DNA of 64,000 nucleotides from Oncomelania hupensis (Eukaryota; Mollusca; Gastropoda; Littorinimorpha; Pomatiopsidae), in NCBI GenBank assembly GCA_036898135.1, contig CM072527.1, forward strand, positions 30,319,555 to 30,383,554, written 5' to 3'. The position numbers were made by a program, and so were the translations under genes. Numbering within the stretch: position 1 is the stretch's first letter; each line of letters starts with the position of its first letter. Under the pieces are notes generated by a model that ran no database searches, was not told where the DNA came from, and saw nothing but the letters and a program-made list of their open reading frames with translations. Shown piece by piece: positions 25,108 to 36,693 of this stretch.

Positions 25108-25685
25108 TTCCCCCGTTGGGGTGCCGGGGGTTTCAGTATAAAAAGTATCCCCACTTTCTGGAAATTTAGTGCTTTAAATTCCCACTGTCGCTGTCTTTCT
25201 CCTTTGCTCTTTCTCATTCCTGCTCTTTTCTATCAATCTGCTGTACTATCTTCTTCTTCGCTAGACCAGTCACCTACCTTTTTTCTTGAAAACTCTTCCT
25301 GGACAAGACTCCTTGTTTGAGTATGAGGTCTGTTGGATCAGCTTGGGAATATTGGACGCTTTCTGCCAGGTGGTCACTAGGGCTTCCTATGATGTTATTA
25401 TTTAGCAATGTAGGCATCTTACATGTATGTGTTTCGTTGATAATTTATCATGATGTTTGTATTCTATTTTGTTTTTGTAAACAGGGGTTCGATAAATTAG
25501 AGTATAACCTCAGCATCCCCTGCGTGGGATGTCTTTATTGTAAAGTGACTGGCTGGTGGAGAGCGTTCATTTTTTCCACTAGGGTTGTTTCAGCAGATCT
25601 TATATGCGCATCGGGGGTTGTCCGGTCCTGATTTGGCTCGGAAGAGTCCACTGGACCTAAAGCAATAATCATGTAATGTAATGTA
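25108..25685 (+). mobile_element. family R retroposon, full length, with target duplication
   Basis: It opens CCCCGTTGGGGTGCCGGGGG, has TTTCAGTATAAAAAGTATCC, a B-box-like GGGGTTCGATAAATTAGAG, GGATGTCTTTATTGTAAAG and CACTAGGGTTGTTTCAGC, and ends in a TGTAATGTAATG-like tail. ACCTGAAATGGA flanks both sides (25096-25107 and 25686-25697). Confidence 0.85.
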
Positions 25686-26079
25686 ACCTGAAATGGAAAG
25701 GAACCTAACTTTCTGATAGAAGACTCCTCTAAGCCATGAGATATAAGGTGCAAGTTCTTTTTCCCTTCCTTTATACCTGTTCATACAACTAACAGCCCTC
25801 TGGTCTTGCTGTACCTTTTCAATGCAGTAACAAGGCTTTTAATAATGTAACTAAATGAACTAGGCTAATGAAGTCAAGTGGAATACACACATGGTGTCCA
25901 AAGACTGATATTGTGTACATATAAAGTATGTGATGATTCAATTCTGCAGTTGTATTCTATTTTCCTATATTATGTGTATTATATTTCTAAAGGCGTTGTT
26001 TCAAATCATCTATTGCCACGCAAAGTATATTATACTCTTTGTATGTAATAGTATGTTCATAAGGCATTCAGCTCACCTG

Positions 26080-26088
26080 TTGTTGTTG

Positions 26089-26146
<58 letters not shown>

Positions 26147-26148
26147 GA
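26080..26148. repeat. (TTG)n(TTA)n microsatellite
   Basis: A pure trinucleotide run; the poly-Leu ORF over it is an artefact. Confidence 0.92.
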
Positions 26149-26236
26149 TTATTACTTTTATTATAATTAATATTGATACTTTGTGTTATTTAATTTAGTA
26201 GTAGCAGTATTATTACATTACATTACATTCATACTT

Positions 26237-26837
26237 TACGTGAGGGTACCGAGGGATCTTTAAGTATACATTTCCCCCCACTTTCTGGAAATTGAGTGCT
26301 TCAAATTTCTTTTTTTCTAGCACCCCTTGTATTTTTGCCTTAGCTTTTCTTTTCTGTTGTCTAGAAGTATTCACTCTTTCAATATGCCAGTCACCTACCT
26401 TTTGTCTTGAAAACTCTCCCAAAACTTCTCATATGTGTCAACTTCTCGTATGCGTATGGGGTCTGTTGGGTCACCTTAGGGATATTGGACGCTTTCCGCC
26501 AAATGGTCACAAGGGCTTTCTATGGTATTATTATTTAGCAATGTAGGCATTTAATATGTATGTGTTTTGATAATATTTTATAATGATGTTTATATTATAT
26601 TTAGTTTTTGTAAACGGGAAGAGGGGGGAGTGGGGGGGTGTGTGATAAATTAGAAGGGGCTGCCTTTATTGTAAAGTGACCGGCAGGTGGTGTTTCTTCA
26701 GTGTTACCATTAGGGTTGTTTCAGCATATCTTTTATACGGATCAGAGGTGAGTCCTCTTTCAACCAAGTTGTGGTCCTGATTCAGCTCTTGGCAATCCTC
26801 TGGACCTTATAAACAATGACTAACTAACTAACTATAC
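26237..26837 (+). mobile_element. diverged family R retroposon
   Basis: It matches family R from CCCCACTTTCTGGAAATTGA to GGACCTTATAAACAATGAC with an (ACTA)n tail, but is more diverged than the other copies (GGTACCGAGGG near the 5' end). Confidence 0.7.
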
Positions 26838-26865
26838 TTTATGTTGTTATTTATGTGCACATTAT

Positions 26866-26913
26866 TATTATTATTATTGTTGTTATTATTATTATTGTTA
26901 GACTGAAACATGG

Positions 26914-26975
<62 letters not shown>
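26866..26975. repeat. interrupted (TTA)n microsatellite
   Basis: Two (TTA)n runs separated by GACTGAAACATGG. Confidence 0.92.
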
Positions 26976-26976
<1 letters not shown>

Positions 26977-27892
26977 GTCATCATTAATAAATGTATTGTT
27001 ATTTATTTACACAATGTTTATATTGTGTTATTATTATTTAACTGCACTCACATGCTCACCACAGTTCATTACAGTTTTATTTCTTGCCATCCTATGGTGG
27101 ATAATTTTCATTTTATTGTAATTATTACTTTCAGTGTGGGGTGAATGCATTTCAAGTTGTGATGTGATATGTATGCATGTAAATGTCAAGCTGGATTGGA
27201 CCTACGCATTATGTGAGGAAACGAATGAAGAATTCAAATATGCTAATATGTCATGGAAGCAGTTTTTAGTGTGAATACTATCAGTTTCATGTTTTTAAAA
27301 CGACTTTTTCACTGACGAGAAGGGGAAATGATGAGCTTCTGAATGTTAACAAAATGTAAAGTTATTAAGATATTAAGTCGGAAAATGAAAGTATCAACAA
27401 ATACGAGATTAAGATTATGACGTTGATTGCTTTTTGATGATCATGGTTTTGCTTTAATTCTCCACAGTATACATATGCAGTTTGTTGTTTATATTTACGT
27501 CTGATCACCAAAGTGAGTTCAGACTAAATATAAAATAATATATGCAGTTTTAATGCCTTAGAAAGAAAACAATGCACACTTGGAGCTGGGAGAAAGTTTT
27601 TTTTTTTTATGTTTGTTGTTGTGTTTTTTTATTTTTTTAATATGAGTGAGAGAATAAATATAAGTGTATGTGATGCCAATTAATAAATCTGCTGTAAACT
27701 ATATACATGCACTCTCAATTCAGCATTGTCATCTTAATTTCTCATTCTCTTGTCTTTATCTTTTCATGCAACTTTCCTTATCCCAAGAACTTCATTCTTC
27801 AGCACATCTTTCTCTTCTTTTTTCTTTTTTTTTTTCGTTGCCTCCCCCTTTCACTCGTTTTGTCTTTTCTTTGTGTTTTCCTCATCTCAAAG
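26976..27892 (+). other. AT-rich non-coding stretch
   Basis: Nothing recognisable as a gene, apart from short T-rich tracts near 27598 and 27820. Confidence 0.45.
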
Positions 27893-28101
27893 ACTATTCT
27901 GCAAGGCACAGTGCAGGGAGGTGGAGGAGGAGGGAGTCGAGTGGGGGTGGGAGGACAGCATTCGGGAGTGGACTGGTTTGACACTGAGCGAAGCCATCAG
28001 GGCTGCTGAGGACAGAGAAAGATGGAGTATGCTGGTTAAACGATCATCTGTGGTGCCCCTACGACCTCCGGGTTACGGGACAGGATAGGATAGGATAGGA
28101 T
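27893..28101 (+). mobile_element. 5'-truncated RTE-like LINE 3' end
   Basis: It encodes ILQGTVQGG, then REWTGLTLSEAIRAAEDRER and WSMLVKRSSVVPLRPPGYG, and ends in (GGATA)n, the same terminus seen at 34412, 40488, 54003 and 56745. Confidence 0.82.
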
Positions 28102-28295
28102 TTCATCATCTCAGTTCTTTTTCATCTTCTCATCGTCCTTTCCTGATCTGTTCTACTCTCTTTTTTGTCCTCCTCCAGCTCCTTCATTGTGTTTCTTCCA
28201 CTTCTTCAATCCTTATCTATTACAATCTGTCACCTCCATCCACTTGTCCACAATTTTCTTAGCAGGAAATATCGAGCCTATATTGATGGTCTGAC

Positions 28296-28869
28296 CAACC
28301 CCGTTGGGGTGCCGGGGGTTTCAGTATAAATAGTATCCCCACTTTCTGGAGATTTAGTGCTTTAAATTCCCACTGTGGCTGTCTTTCTTATTTGTTCTTT
28401 CTCATTCTTACTCTGTTCTATCAATCTGCTATACTGTCGTCTTCTTCGCTAGACCAGTCACCTACCTTTTTTCTTGAAAACTCTTCCGGGATAAAACTCC
28501 TTATTTGTGTGTGAGGTCTGTTGGATGAGCTTGGGAATATTGGACGCTTTCTTACCAGGTGGTCACTAGGGCTTCCTATGATGTTATTATTTGGCAATGT
28601 AGGCATTTTATATGCATGTGTTTTGTTGATAATTTATAATGATTTTCGTATTCTATTTTATTTTTGTTCGATAAATTAGAGTATAGCCTCAGCGTCCCCT
28701 GTGTGGGATGTCTTTATTGTAAAGTGACTGGCTGGTGGAGTGCCTTCAGTTTTACCACTAGGGTGGTTTCGGCAGATCTTTTATGCAGATCAAGGGTTGT
28801 CCGGTCCTGATTTGGCTTGGAAGTGTCCGCTGGACCTAAAGCAATAATCATGTAATGTAATGTAACGTA
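28296..28869 (+). mobile_element. family R retroposon, full length, with 14-bp target duplication
   Basis: ATTGATGGTCTGAC precedes (28282-28295) and follows (28870-28883) a 574-bp copy that begins CAACCCCGTTGGGG and ends in a TGTAATGTAACGTA tail. Confidence 0.88.
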
Positions 28870-29243
28870 ATTGATGGTCTGACAGAAAGTGGTCTTTGGA
28901 AGAAAAGAAAGGATCCTCTAATGAAAACTGAACATACACTTTCTTATTCTTCTGCACATGAAAATAAGTGGGAGTAGGGGAAGGGGTGTGAACCAACTTC
29001 TTAACAATTATAACTGTCAAGAGCTATCTTTTCAGAAATATATTGCACATTAATACCAAAGTGAGACTGTCAATGCTGGTGTGCTGTGGCTGACAATCTT
29101 CAACTTTACCATTGCCCTGCCCAAAGCCTTGAAGGTTGGCATCAGTCGGGTGACATTTAAACACCAACTGTTCTCCTTTCACATTTGTTTTACTGTTAAA
29201 GAAAGAAAGAATAGTGTCCGCGCGTCTAGAAATACGCACACAA

Positions 29244-29289
29244 TCTTCTTCTTCTTCTTCTTCTTCTTCTTCTTCTTCTTCTTCTTCTT
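29244..29289. repeat. (CTT)n microsatellite
   Basis: A pure (CTT) run. Confidence 0.92.
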
Positions 29290-29842
29290 TGCCCTGTAAA
29301 CCTACCAGTCCGCTGAAGGAGTTTTCTCCCAAGACCAGGTGTTATCTACTTTCATCAAGTCGTTTTACCTCATCACAACATTTTCAAGGTACCAAGTTTT
29401 TTGCTCCTCCTCTTATTCTTGTAAAAATTCGAGTTCATTGTACTTGCTGTAAGCTGCATGCTCAAGATTCCAAAGAAGCTCAGCTAAAACTTCCTTCTTA
29501 TCGCGAGTACCGGACTGGTGCATCTGTACTAAAAATCAGTGCACTGTGTACGTGTTGGTCAAGGTCAGGGTCAGGGTGACAGGGATAGGTTCTGAACTAT
29601 ATCGATTATAATAACAACGACTTCTTTATTTTCAATTAACCCAGTTAATCCGACAGAGAGGTCTCAAATTGCAAAGATTGAATAAACTCGTTCTGTAAAG
29701 TATGGTGATAATTGTATGGATCTGCATGCATCTGGTGTAAGTTCTGTCAGTGTCTTTTATTGTGTTTACTCTGTACTTTATTTTATTGTATTAATGTGTG
29801 TGTGTGCGTGTGTGGATTTTTTTCACACTTTTTAGAACATTT

Positions 29843-29844
<2 letters not shown>
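29290..29844 (+). other. unassigned non-coding sequence
   Basis: No supported exon or element is seen here. Confidence 0.4.
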
Positions 29845-29888
<44 letters not shown>

Positions 29889-30337
29889 TAATAATAATGA
29901 TGATGATGATGATGATAATAATAATAATAATAATAATGATGATGATGATGATGATGATGATGATAATAATAATAATAATAATAATGGATGCTATAGGCGC
30001 CTTATTCTTAAATCAGACTCAAAGCGCGGTAATCTAAAACCAATATACAGGCTAACATGTTACAGACACTCCTACATAATACAACAGGCATCCATCACTC
30101 AAACATGTGGTGTAAAGTCGCAATCAGAAGACGGAAAGGAAATAGAATTTTTTTTTGTGAAATTTAGATTGGCTGCATCCAATACTGTTATTAAAGGGAG
30201 GGAGGAAACCAGAGTACCCGGAGAAAACCCTCGGTGACCTGAATATAGTCTCGTACTTAAATCACAAAATTTCGCCCCTAAAGGGAACCGAACCCGCGAC
30301 CTTCGGCATAGGAAACTGGCCACTAACCCACTGCGTT
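29845..30337 (-). repeat. tRNA-derived SINE (family C), minus strand, with (ATT/ATC)n tail
   Basis: On the minus strand the head has A box TGGGTTAGTGG and B box GCGGGTTCGGTTCCC. The body passes GTTTTCTCCGGGTACTCTGG and GAGTGTCTGTAACATGTTAG, and ends at a long (ATT)n/(ATC)n tail (29845-29985). Partial copies lie at 23465 and 51695. Confidence 0.78.
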
Positions 30338-30366
30338 TAATTGAAATCCACAATGTGTTAGTACAT

Positions 30367-32497
30367 TATGACGGCCTACTAGCGCCAAAACCTGATAATT
30401 ACAAATATCATGAAATAATTACAAATATCATAGGATAATTATAATTATCATTGAACAGTTATAAATATCTTCGCGTGATCATGTTTAATTTTCAGTTTTA
30501 GCTCTAGCAATCCACTTGGAAATGCGCCCAAACCGAAAATTGTAATGATCACATAATTTCACTTGATAATTACAATTTTTACATGACAATGCTTAATAAG
30601 GGACTAACCCCCGTTGGGGTTCCGGGGGTTTCAGTATAAATAGTATCCCCACTTTCTGGAAATTTAGTGCTTTAAATTCCCACTGTCGCTGTCTTTCTCA
30701 TTTGCTCTTTCCCATTCCTGCTCTGTCCTATCACTCTGCTATACTATCTTCTTCTTCGCTAGATCAATGACCTACCTTTTTTCTTGAAAACTCTTCCTGG
30801 ACAAGACTCCTTGTTTGTGTATGAGGTCTGTTGGATCAGCTTGGGAGTGTTGGACGCTTTCTGCCGGGTGGTCACTAGGGCTTCCTATGATGTTATTATT
30901 TAGCAATATAGGCATTTTATATGTATATGTTTTGTTGATAATTTATAATGTTGGTATTCTATTTTGTTTTTGTAACCGGGGGTTCGAGTAGTTGGGGTAA
31001 AGCCTCAGCCGTCCCCTGCGTGGGATGTCTTTATTGTAAAGTGACTGGCCGGTGGAGGGCATTCAATTTTCCCACTAGGGTTGTTTCAGCAGATCTTTTA
31101 TGCGGATCGGGGGTTGTCCGGTCCTGATTTGGCTCGGAAGAGTCCGCTGGACCTAAAGCAACAATCAATCAATCAATCAATAAGGGACTACGGTGGCTTA
31201 CTAGCGCGGAAATGTGCATTTGCAGATATCAGTGATAATACATGTAGTAACACGTGTACTGTGTAATTCACATTATGACGGCCTACTAGCGCCAAAACCG
31301 AGAGTTACCATTATCACGAGATAATTTAAATTAACACGTGTTCTGTGTAATTTACACGGTAATCTACAGTGTTAATTAATAATTATCAACATTTGTCACG
31401 CCTTCCTATATATATATAGCGCAAAAACCTGATTACAAATATCATGAGATAATTACAAATATAACAGGAAAATTACAATTATCAAGGGATAATTACAATT
31501 ATCGTTCAAAAATTACAAATATATTCACGTAGGCCTAATCATGTTTAATATTCAATTTTGGCTCTAGCAATCCGTCTGGAAATGAGCCCAAACCGAAAAT
31601 TTTAATTTTTATTTGATAATTACAATTTTTCTGTGTTAATTGTAAATATGTCGTTGATATTTGTAATTATCACAAGATATTTGTAATTATCATATGACGG
31701 CCTACTAGCGCCAAAATTGAGAGTTACCACTATCACGAGATAATTGAAATTAACACGTGTTCTCTGTAATATATAGAGATACCGATAATCCACAGTGTTA
31801 ATTAATAATTATCAGTATATGCCACGCCTTCCTAGCGCCAAAACTTGATTATTACAAATATCATGAGATAATTTCAAATATCATGAGATAATTAAAAATA
31901 TCTTAGGAAAATTACAATTATCAAGGGATAATTACAATTATCATTAAAAAAATTACAAATATCTTCGCATGATCATTTTTAAGTTTAAGTTTTTAGCAAT
32001 CCGTCTAGAAATGGGTCAAAACCGAAAATTGTAATTTTCACTTGATAATTACAATTATTACGGATTAAATTTAAATATGTCGTTGATATTTGTAATTATC
32101 TCATGATATTTGTAATTATCAGGTTTTGGCGCTAGTAGGCCGTCATATTGTGAATTACGCAGAACACGTGTTAATTACTATTATCACTGATAACTGTAAA
32201 TGTACGTTTTGGCGTTAGTAAGCCGCCTTAGTTAAAATTAAGCATGATCACGTAAAAATTGTAATTATGAAGTGAAAATTGTAACTATTAAGTGATAGTT
32301 ACAATTCTCGGGTTTCTCGCATTTCCAGACGGATTGCAGGAGCCAAAACTAAAAATTAAACATGATCACGCCAAAATATTTATAATTGTTCAATGATAAT
32401 TAGAATTATCCCTTCATAATTGTAATTATCCCTTGATTTTTGTAATTTTTCTACGATATTTGTAATTATCAGGTTTTGGCGCTAATAGGCCGTCATA
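30367..32497. mobile_element. foldback-like DNA element with long inverted arms and tandem core
   Basis: The left end starts TATGACGGCCTACTAGCGCC and the right end finishes GGCGCTAATAGGCCGTCATA. The inverted arms extend through 31275 on the left (interrupted by a family R copy) and from about 32140 on the right. The core holds two ~420-bp direct repeats starting at 31274 and 31694, each with GAGAGTTACCA, AACACGTGTTCT and CACGCCTTCCTA. ATAATTACAAATATC motifs recur throughout. Outer TA dinucleotides are compatible with a TA target. There is no ORF. Confidence 0.7.
30607..31178 (+). mobile_element. family R retroposon nested in the foldback element
   Basis: AATAAGGGACTA flanks both sides (30595-30606 and 31179-31190). 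The copy starts ACCCCCGTTGGGGTTCCGGG and ends GGACCTAAAGCAACAATC with a (CAAT)n tail. Confidence 0.88.
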
Positions 32498-32874
32498 GCC
32501 ATAATTTTACGTTGCGTTCTGCCGTTTTTCTAATCCGTTTTCGGATAAAACCATTCGCTCAAACTCAATAACAAACGAACTAAAGAGGGGGAAATATTAG
32601 ATCTAAAATAAACGGAACATGTTTTAAAACCAATTCAACCCTTAATTAGTATTTCTATCATACATTGTAAAATATACAATGAAACATTGATCACCCACAA
32701 ACCTCAAATTTGTTTTCTTTTATTAATTTTAATGAAACTGAAATAAATAAAGTTTTTCAACCACCATTATTTCAATCAAGAATCCCTGCCATAAAGGGTG
32801 ATAATACAAATAGAACAACAAAACTGAAAGTACGCGAGCGTTGGTTACTTCCCTTAAGCCACAAAACTAAATTC

Positions 32875-32875
<1 letters not shown>
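32498..32875 (+). other. unassigned non-coding sequence
   Basis: AT-rich stretch between the foldback element and the (TTA)n tracts; nothing recognised. Confidence 0.4.
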
Positions 32876-32942
<67 letters not shown>

Positions 32943-33035
32943 GTTGTTGTTGTTGTTATTGTTATTATTATTGTCACGTACGCCTATAAGTATCACAATA
33001 TGCATCTGTATGTTTTTAATAAAGTATACGATTAC

Positions 33036-33108
<73 letters not shown>
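32876..33108. repeat. two (TTA)n microsatellites with a 75-bp spacer
   Basis: The runs span about 32876-32972 and 33037-33108. The poly-Leu, poly-Ile and poly-Asn ORFs over them are artefacts. Confidence 0.93.
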
Positions 33109-33240
33109 TAATTACGTAATCGTATTTGAAAAAGATAGCTATATAGAAAAGACAGATACAGAAAGATAGGAACAATAAATATATAAGAACAATATAAAAG
33201 AATATTTGCAATATATAATATCTCTCCTTCTCCTCCTTCC

Positions 33241-33244
<4 letters not shown>

Positions 33245-33282
<38 letters not shown>
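33245..33282. repeat. (CT)n microsatellite
   Basis: Pure CT run. Confidence 0.92.
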
Positions 33283-33284
<2 letters not shown>

Positions 33285-34007
33285 GTGCTCAGTATGCTGC
33301 CATAACAATTACTTCCACACTTTGATTCCAATGAGACGGATTTACGACGCCTAACTGTATGATTGTATCTATAATTATAAATTTGATTGATACCCGACTT
33401 AATTTTCAGCAACGCCAAACACCACAGCATTGATGAAAGAAGTGCGACATTTCAAAATAAAGTATCCCAAAGTCACAACAAGGGAAGTATAACATCCAGG
33501 GCTATGGTACCATCAACATGCAGAGATCGAGCTAGAAAGAAGAAAGGAAGAAAGAGAGAGAAGCTAGCTGGTCACAATTTTTTTTTAAAAATAAATTTGG
33601 ACGAAAAAGAAGACATTTCCAAATAGCATAGCACCGAGTGTGACCTCGGAAGTACATACTACCTTTCTCTTCTTCGACCTTTATATGGAGAGGTTTCCTT
33701 ATGGAATGCCCATTGTCCAGCGGATGGAGAGCCTGAGCTGATGCGTTCGGACTACCATTGAAGAATTCTTAGTCTGCGCAGAAAGGGGAGAGAATCGAGG
33801 TTTTTCTCAATTCTAACTATTGGATAACGAAAGATCCTTGGAAAAGCGGTAAGCTGACAGGCATGTGTTCTTTAGTTTGGTTTGTTTTCAGGAGGGAAGT
33901 AGTGAGCAATGAACCGCAACTATTTGTTCATGCGCGCTTTGTAATATCTTTTTTTTAAATTTCTTTTATTTTTCTTATTTCTTTCTTGACTTCATGCCTT
34001 GCTCGTC
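33283..34007 (+). other. unassigned non-coding sequence
   Basis: Nothing recognised. An ORF at 33387-33626 has no family resemblance or exon signals I trust. Confidence 0.4.
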
Positions 34008-34412
34008 AAGACTTATGGGCATTTCTCATTCCCAGCACATCACAAAGTCCGGCATACCATTACACAAGCCATTGGACAATACGATGACATGCTCACAGTG
34101 GTAAACAAATCGGAAACTCCGATGGTATGGCCACGTCACCAAAGCATCAGGCCATCCTGCAAGGCAATGTACAAGGAGCATAGAAGTACAAACTACTGAA
34201 GAATCCATGACAATGAGGCAGAAGAAGAGGGAGGCAGAAGAAGAGGGAGACAGAAAAAGAGGTGGGAAGACAACAGAATGAACTGGCTTGACACTGAGCG
34301 AAGCCATGAGGACTGCTGACGACAGAGAAAGATGGAGTACGCTGGTTAAACGGTCATTTGTGGTGCCCCAACGACTTTCGAGTTACGGGATAGGATAGGA
34401 TAGACCTTGCTC
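34008..34412 (+). mobile_element. 5'-truncated RTE-like LINE 3' end
   Basis: It starts at the GHFSYPAHHKVRHTITQAIG-like segment and ends in GGGATAGGATAGGATAGA. CCTTGCTC occurs at both borders, a plausible 8-bp target duplication. The frames are broken. Confidence 0.75.
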
Positions 34413-34811
34413 ATTCCTTTCAATGAAAGATGGACAATTACTTTACCATTGGTTGATCTTTCTGTCAAATACCCCTCGATATTTCTCGATATTTCTCGTC
34501 CTCGAAAGTCCCCTATACGCACTGTGTCCGGGGACGGTAATCTACCCACTGAACTCGTCCTCGAGTGGGAACTTCTTTTCTAGAACTAATGGTTGGTTTA
34601 AAAAAAAACATTAACGCCTTCTTTATTGAAAAGATAAGAATGTCCCGAATCACATCAGATCAAATCTACAACGGCGCGTAGAAATTGAGTGTTGGACATT
34701 ATTATTTTCATAGCTTTTTTTCCTCAATTATCCAATTATCAAACGCGCCATTCATGCACCTTTCTGTCGTGAAAAATCGTCAAATACCGTGTATGCTCAA
34801 GACGGGCTATT
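34413..34811 (+). other. unassigned non-coding sequence
   Basis: No gene or element recognised in this stretch. Confidence 0.4.
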
Positions 34812-34946
34812 CTGACGTCAAATAGTTAAACCAAAATGGCGTCCGAATTTTGTGACAATGGGTTGATTTTAATATGCTTTCTTGTTTTCCGGCTGCTTGA
34901 AATAAACAAATACACGATGTGAAACAAAGCAAACAGAACAGATCAG
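34812..34946 (+). promoter_or_regulatory. candidate promoter / 5' exon (speculative)
   Basis: TGACGTCA (CRE-type) at 34812-34819 precedes CCAAAATGGCGTCCG, which resembles the YY1-type initiator motif. Its ATG (34836) opens 28 codons with a hydrophobic stretch LILICFLVF. The block ends in CAG before gtaatg, a usable donor. It lies upstream of the EGF/RING-CH gene on the same strand, but no splice link can be shown. Confidence 0.2.
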
Positions 34947-35300
34947 GTAATGTAAAAACATTTTTCAAACTCTTATTTTAGAGAAATTCATTTTTAGATC
35001 TAAGGTGATTTACCCAGCTAGAGCTCTACTTGGCTGAACTTGTACAAGTTTGTAGACCTATCTTTGCTTCTTCTTCTTCTTCTTTCTTTTCTTCTTTCCG
35101 TTGACTAGCGCTGTTATCATAGTGAAGGTTCAGTAGACTTTCGGGGGTTTCGCGTTTAAGTTTGACGCATAAAAGCTGATTCTCCTTGATAAGTGATTAG
35201 GCCATTTTGAGTCTTCTTCTTTCTTCTTCGTCTTCTGATTGCGTATTTTTGGAGCACCTACTCCAAGGATTGAGTGCAACGTTCAGGGCTAGAAATTAAC

Positions 35301-35306
35301 TTTTTT

Positions 35307-35337
<31 letters not shown>

Positions 35338-35338
35338 G
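35301..35338. repeat. T16-G22 homopolymer junction
   Basis: Sixteen T then twenty-two G, followed by CCCCCGGGCCCC which can pair back with the G run. It may form a hairpin or G-quadruplex, or mark a local assembly problem. Confidence 0.85.
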
Positions 35339-35567
35339 CCCCCGGGCCCCTTGATTGAAAAATTTGAGGGCCCACAAGCAACTTTCGGGGCCCAACTTGA
35401 AAAATAATGCAAACAAAAAAACAAAAGAATTATTGACAATATAATAAGAAGAAAGTACAATTTGTCTTATAATCTAAAATAAAAACAATTGAATTTCCAA
35501 TTTTGCTGAGTGATGTCATTTTTATTTGCCTTTTCTTTCACTTTCAAACATTACCAACAAAAAAGGG

Positions 35568-35572
<5 letters not shown>

Positions 35573-35630
<58 letters not shown>
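35573..35630. repeat. (CA)n microsatellite
   Basis: Pure (CA) run inside the hAT element. Confidence 0.95.
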
Positions 35631-35631
<1 letters not shown>

Positions 35632-35849
35632 TCAGTGACACACATATTCTAGTGACTAGCGAGCCTGAAATGGCCATTAAACAAAATAGAAAAAAATCAA
35701 GTGAGTCTCTTGTATAATACTTTTCAGTTTTGTGACTGAGTATTGCACAATACACATCATTAAATTTTTAATATGAGTAACCTAACAAAAAATCTGACCT
35801 CAATGCACAAAAGTTCAAAACAAAACCATGAAAGGGAACTAAACTTAAC

Positions 35850-36120
35850 AGAACTCTTCCTCGTTCACTTCAAGGCCATGCCATGGAAATCTTTTTTTCC
35901 ACCCTTCATTGTAGTTCCTTGATCTTTTTTCCTCTTCATACTTCTTTTTTCTCTCTTTTTCTTGTTCTTTCCTTTCGTCGACGTTTTCTTCTGGCGTCTT
36001 TCGCTTCCCAAAAATTGGAAAATACGCCATCGCCGATTGTTTTAGCAACTGTATGGCGACGATATGTAGCCATACTTTCGTACTTGCAATGATGGATATT
36101 TTGCGCTTATGCTGTGCCAT
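35850..36120 (-). CDS. hAT transposase-like first exon (TTF-type N-terminus)
   Basis: Starting from MAQHKRKISIIASTK, the frame has an internal MAYFPIFGKRKTPEENVDER, a Lys/Glu-rich coiled-coil-like stretch (KERKKKYEEEKRSR) and NYNEGWKKRFPWHGLEVNEE then FC. The Trp-Lys-Lys-x-Phe-Pro-Trp pattern before a Phe-Cys is typical of the TTF-type zinc-finger start of ZNF862/KIAA1586-like hAT transposases. A donor (gttaag, complement of 35844-35849) splits the Cys codon in phase 1. The downstream zinc-finger and DDE exons are absent, so at most a truncated peptide is made. Confidence 0.5.
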
Positions 36121-36693
36121 AGCTTTTTGTTTATTATATTAAAAAAGATATTGAAGTGTATATAAAACTTTTGAGTGCAAAATTAAAGGGATTTCGCTTC
36201 TTTTCTCTGTTTTTTTTTTCTGTCCAAATTTAGGGCACCGGTGTGGGTTGCTTCCCTTGGCCCAAATACGAAACTGCCGAGTAGAGCTAGCTGTAGCAGA
36301 TGAATTATTTTGCGGGCCAAGCGGGCCCTTCGTTTTTCAACTTTCCGAGCCCGAAATCAACTTTGCGGGTTTTTGGCCCCGGGCCCCCGCTAATTTCGAG
36401 CCCTGAACGTTTGTCGAGTTCAGAAAGAGGTTTGAGGTATTTAGGCCCCCATGGTGCTGTCCTTGGGATGATGTGTAGCCAGACATTCAGGACTTCTAAC
36501 ATCAAACATAACGTGTCCAATACGGCAATAGATTGCATTATTGATAGTGTTAGTTACTGCACCATGCTGCGCAGATGTTTTGTTGCTGTAGTGTACTATA
36601 ACAAATTGATAGCTTCTGTCTAGTACAGACTTCGTGAGACGTTTTCATTCAATATTTTGCACAGATCTAGATAGACAGCCATTTCTTGTTGTA

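Larger units (their letters stand above)
35284..36405 (-). mobile_element. hAT element, internally deleted, 1122 bp
   Basis: The left end reads CAGGGCTAGAAATTAAC and the right end GCTAATTTCGAGCCCTG, inverted repeats of hAT type. AACGTT borders both ends (35278-35283 and 36406-36411), a 6-bp duplication. Inside are a single transposase-like exon (minus strand), a (CA)n tract and a T16-G22 run followed by CCCCCGGGCCCC. No catalytic domain is present. Confidence 0.75.

Noticed and set aside
32772..33111. Poly-Leu/poly-Asn/poly-Ile proteins
   Set aside because: These are translations of (TTA)n microsatellites; the same applies to ORFs over (CT)n, (CA)n, (AAT)n and (ATC)n tracts.
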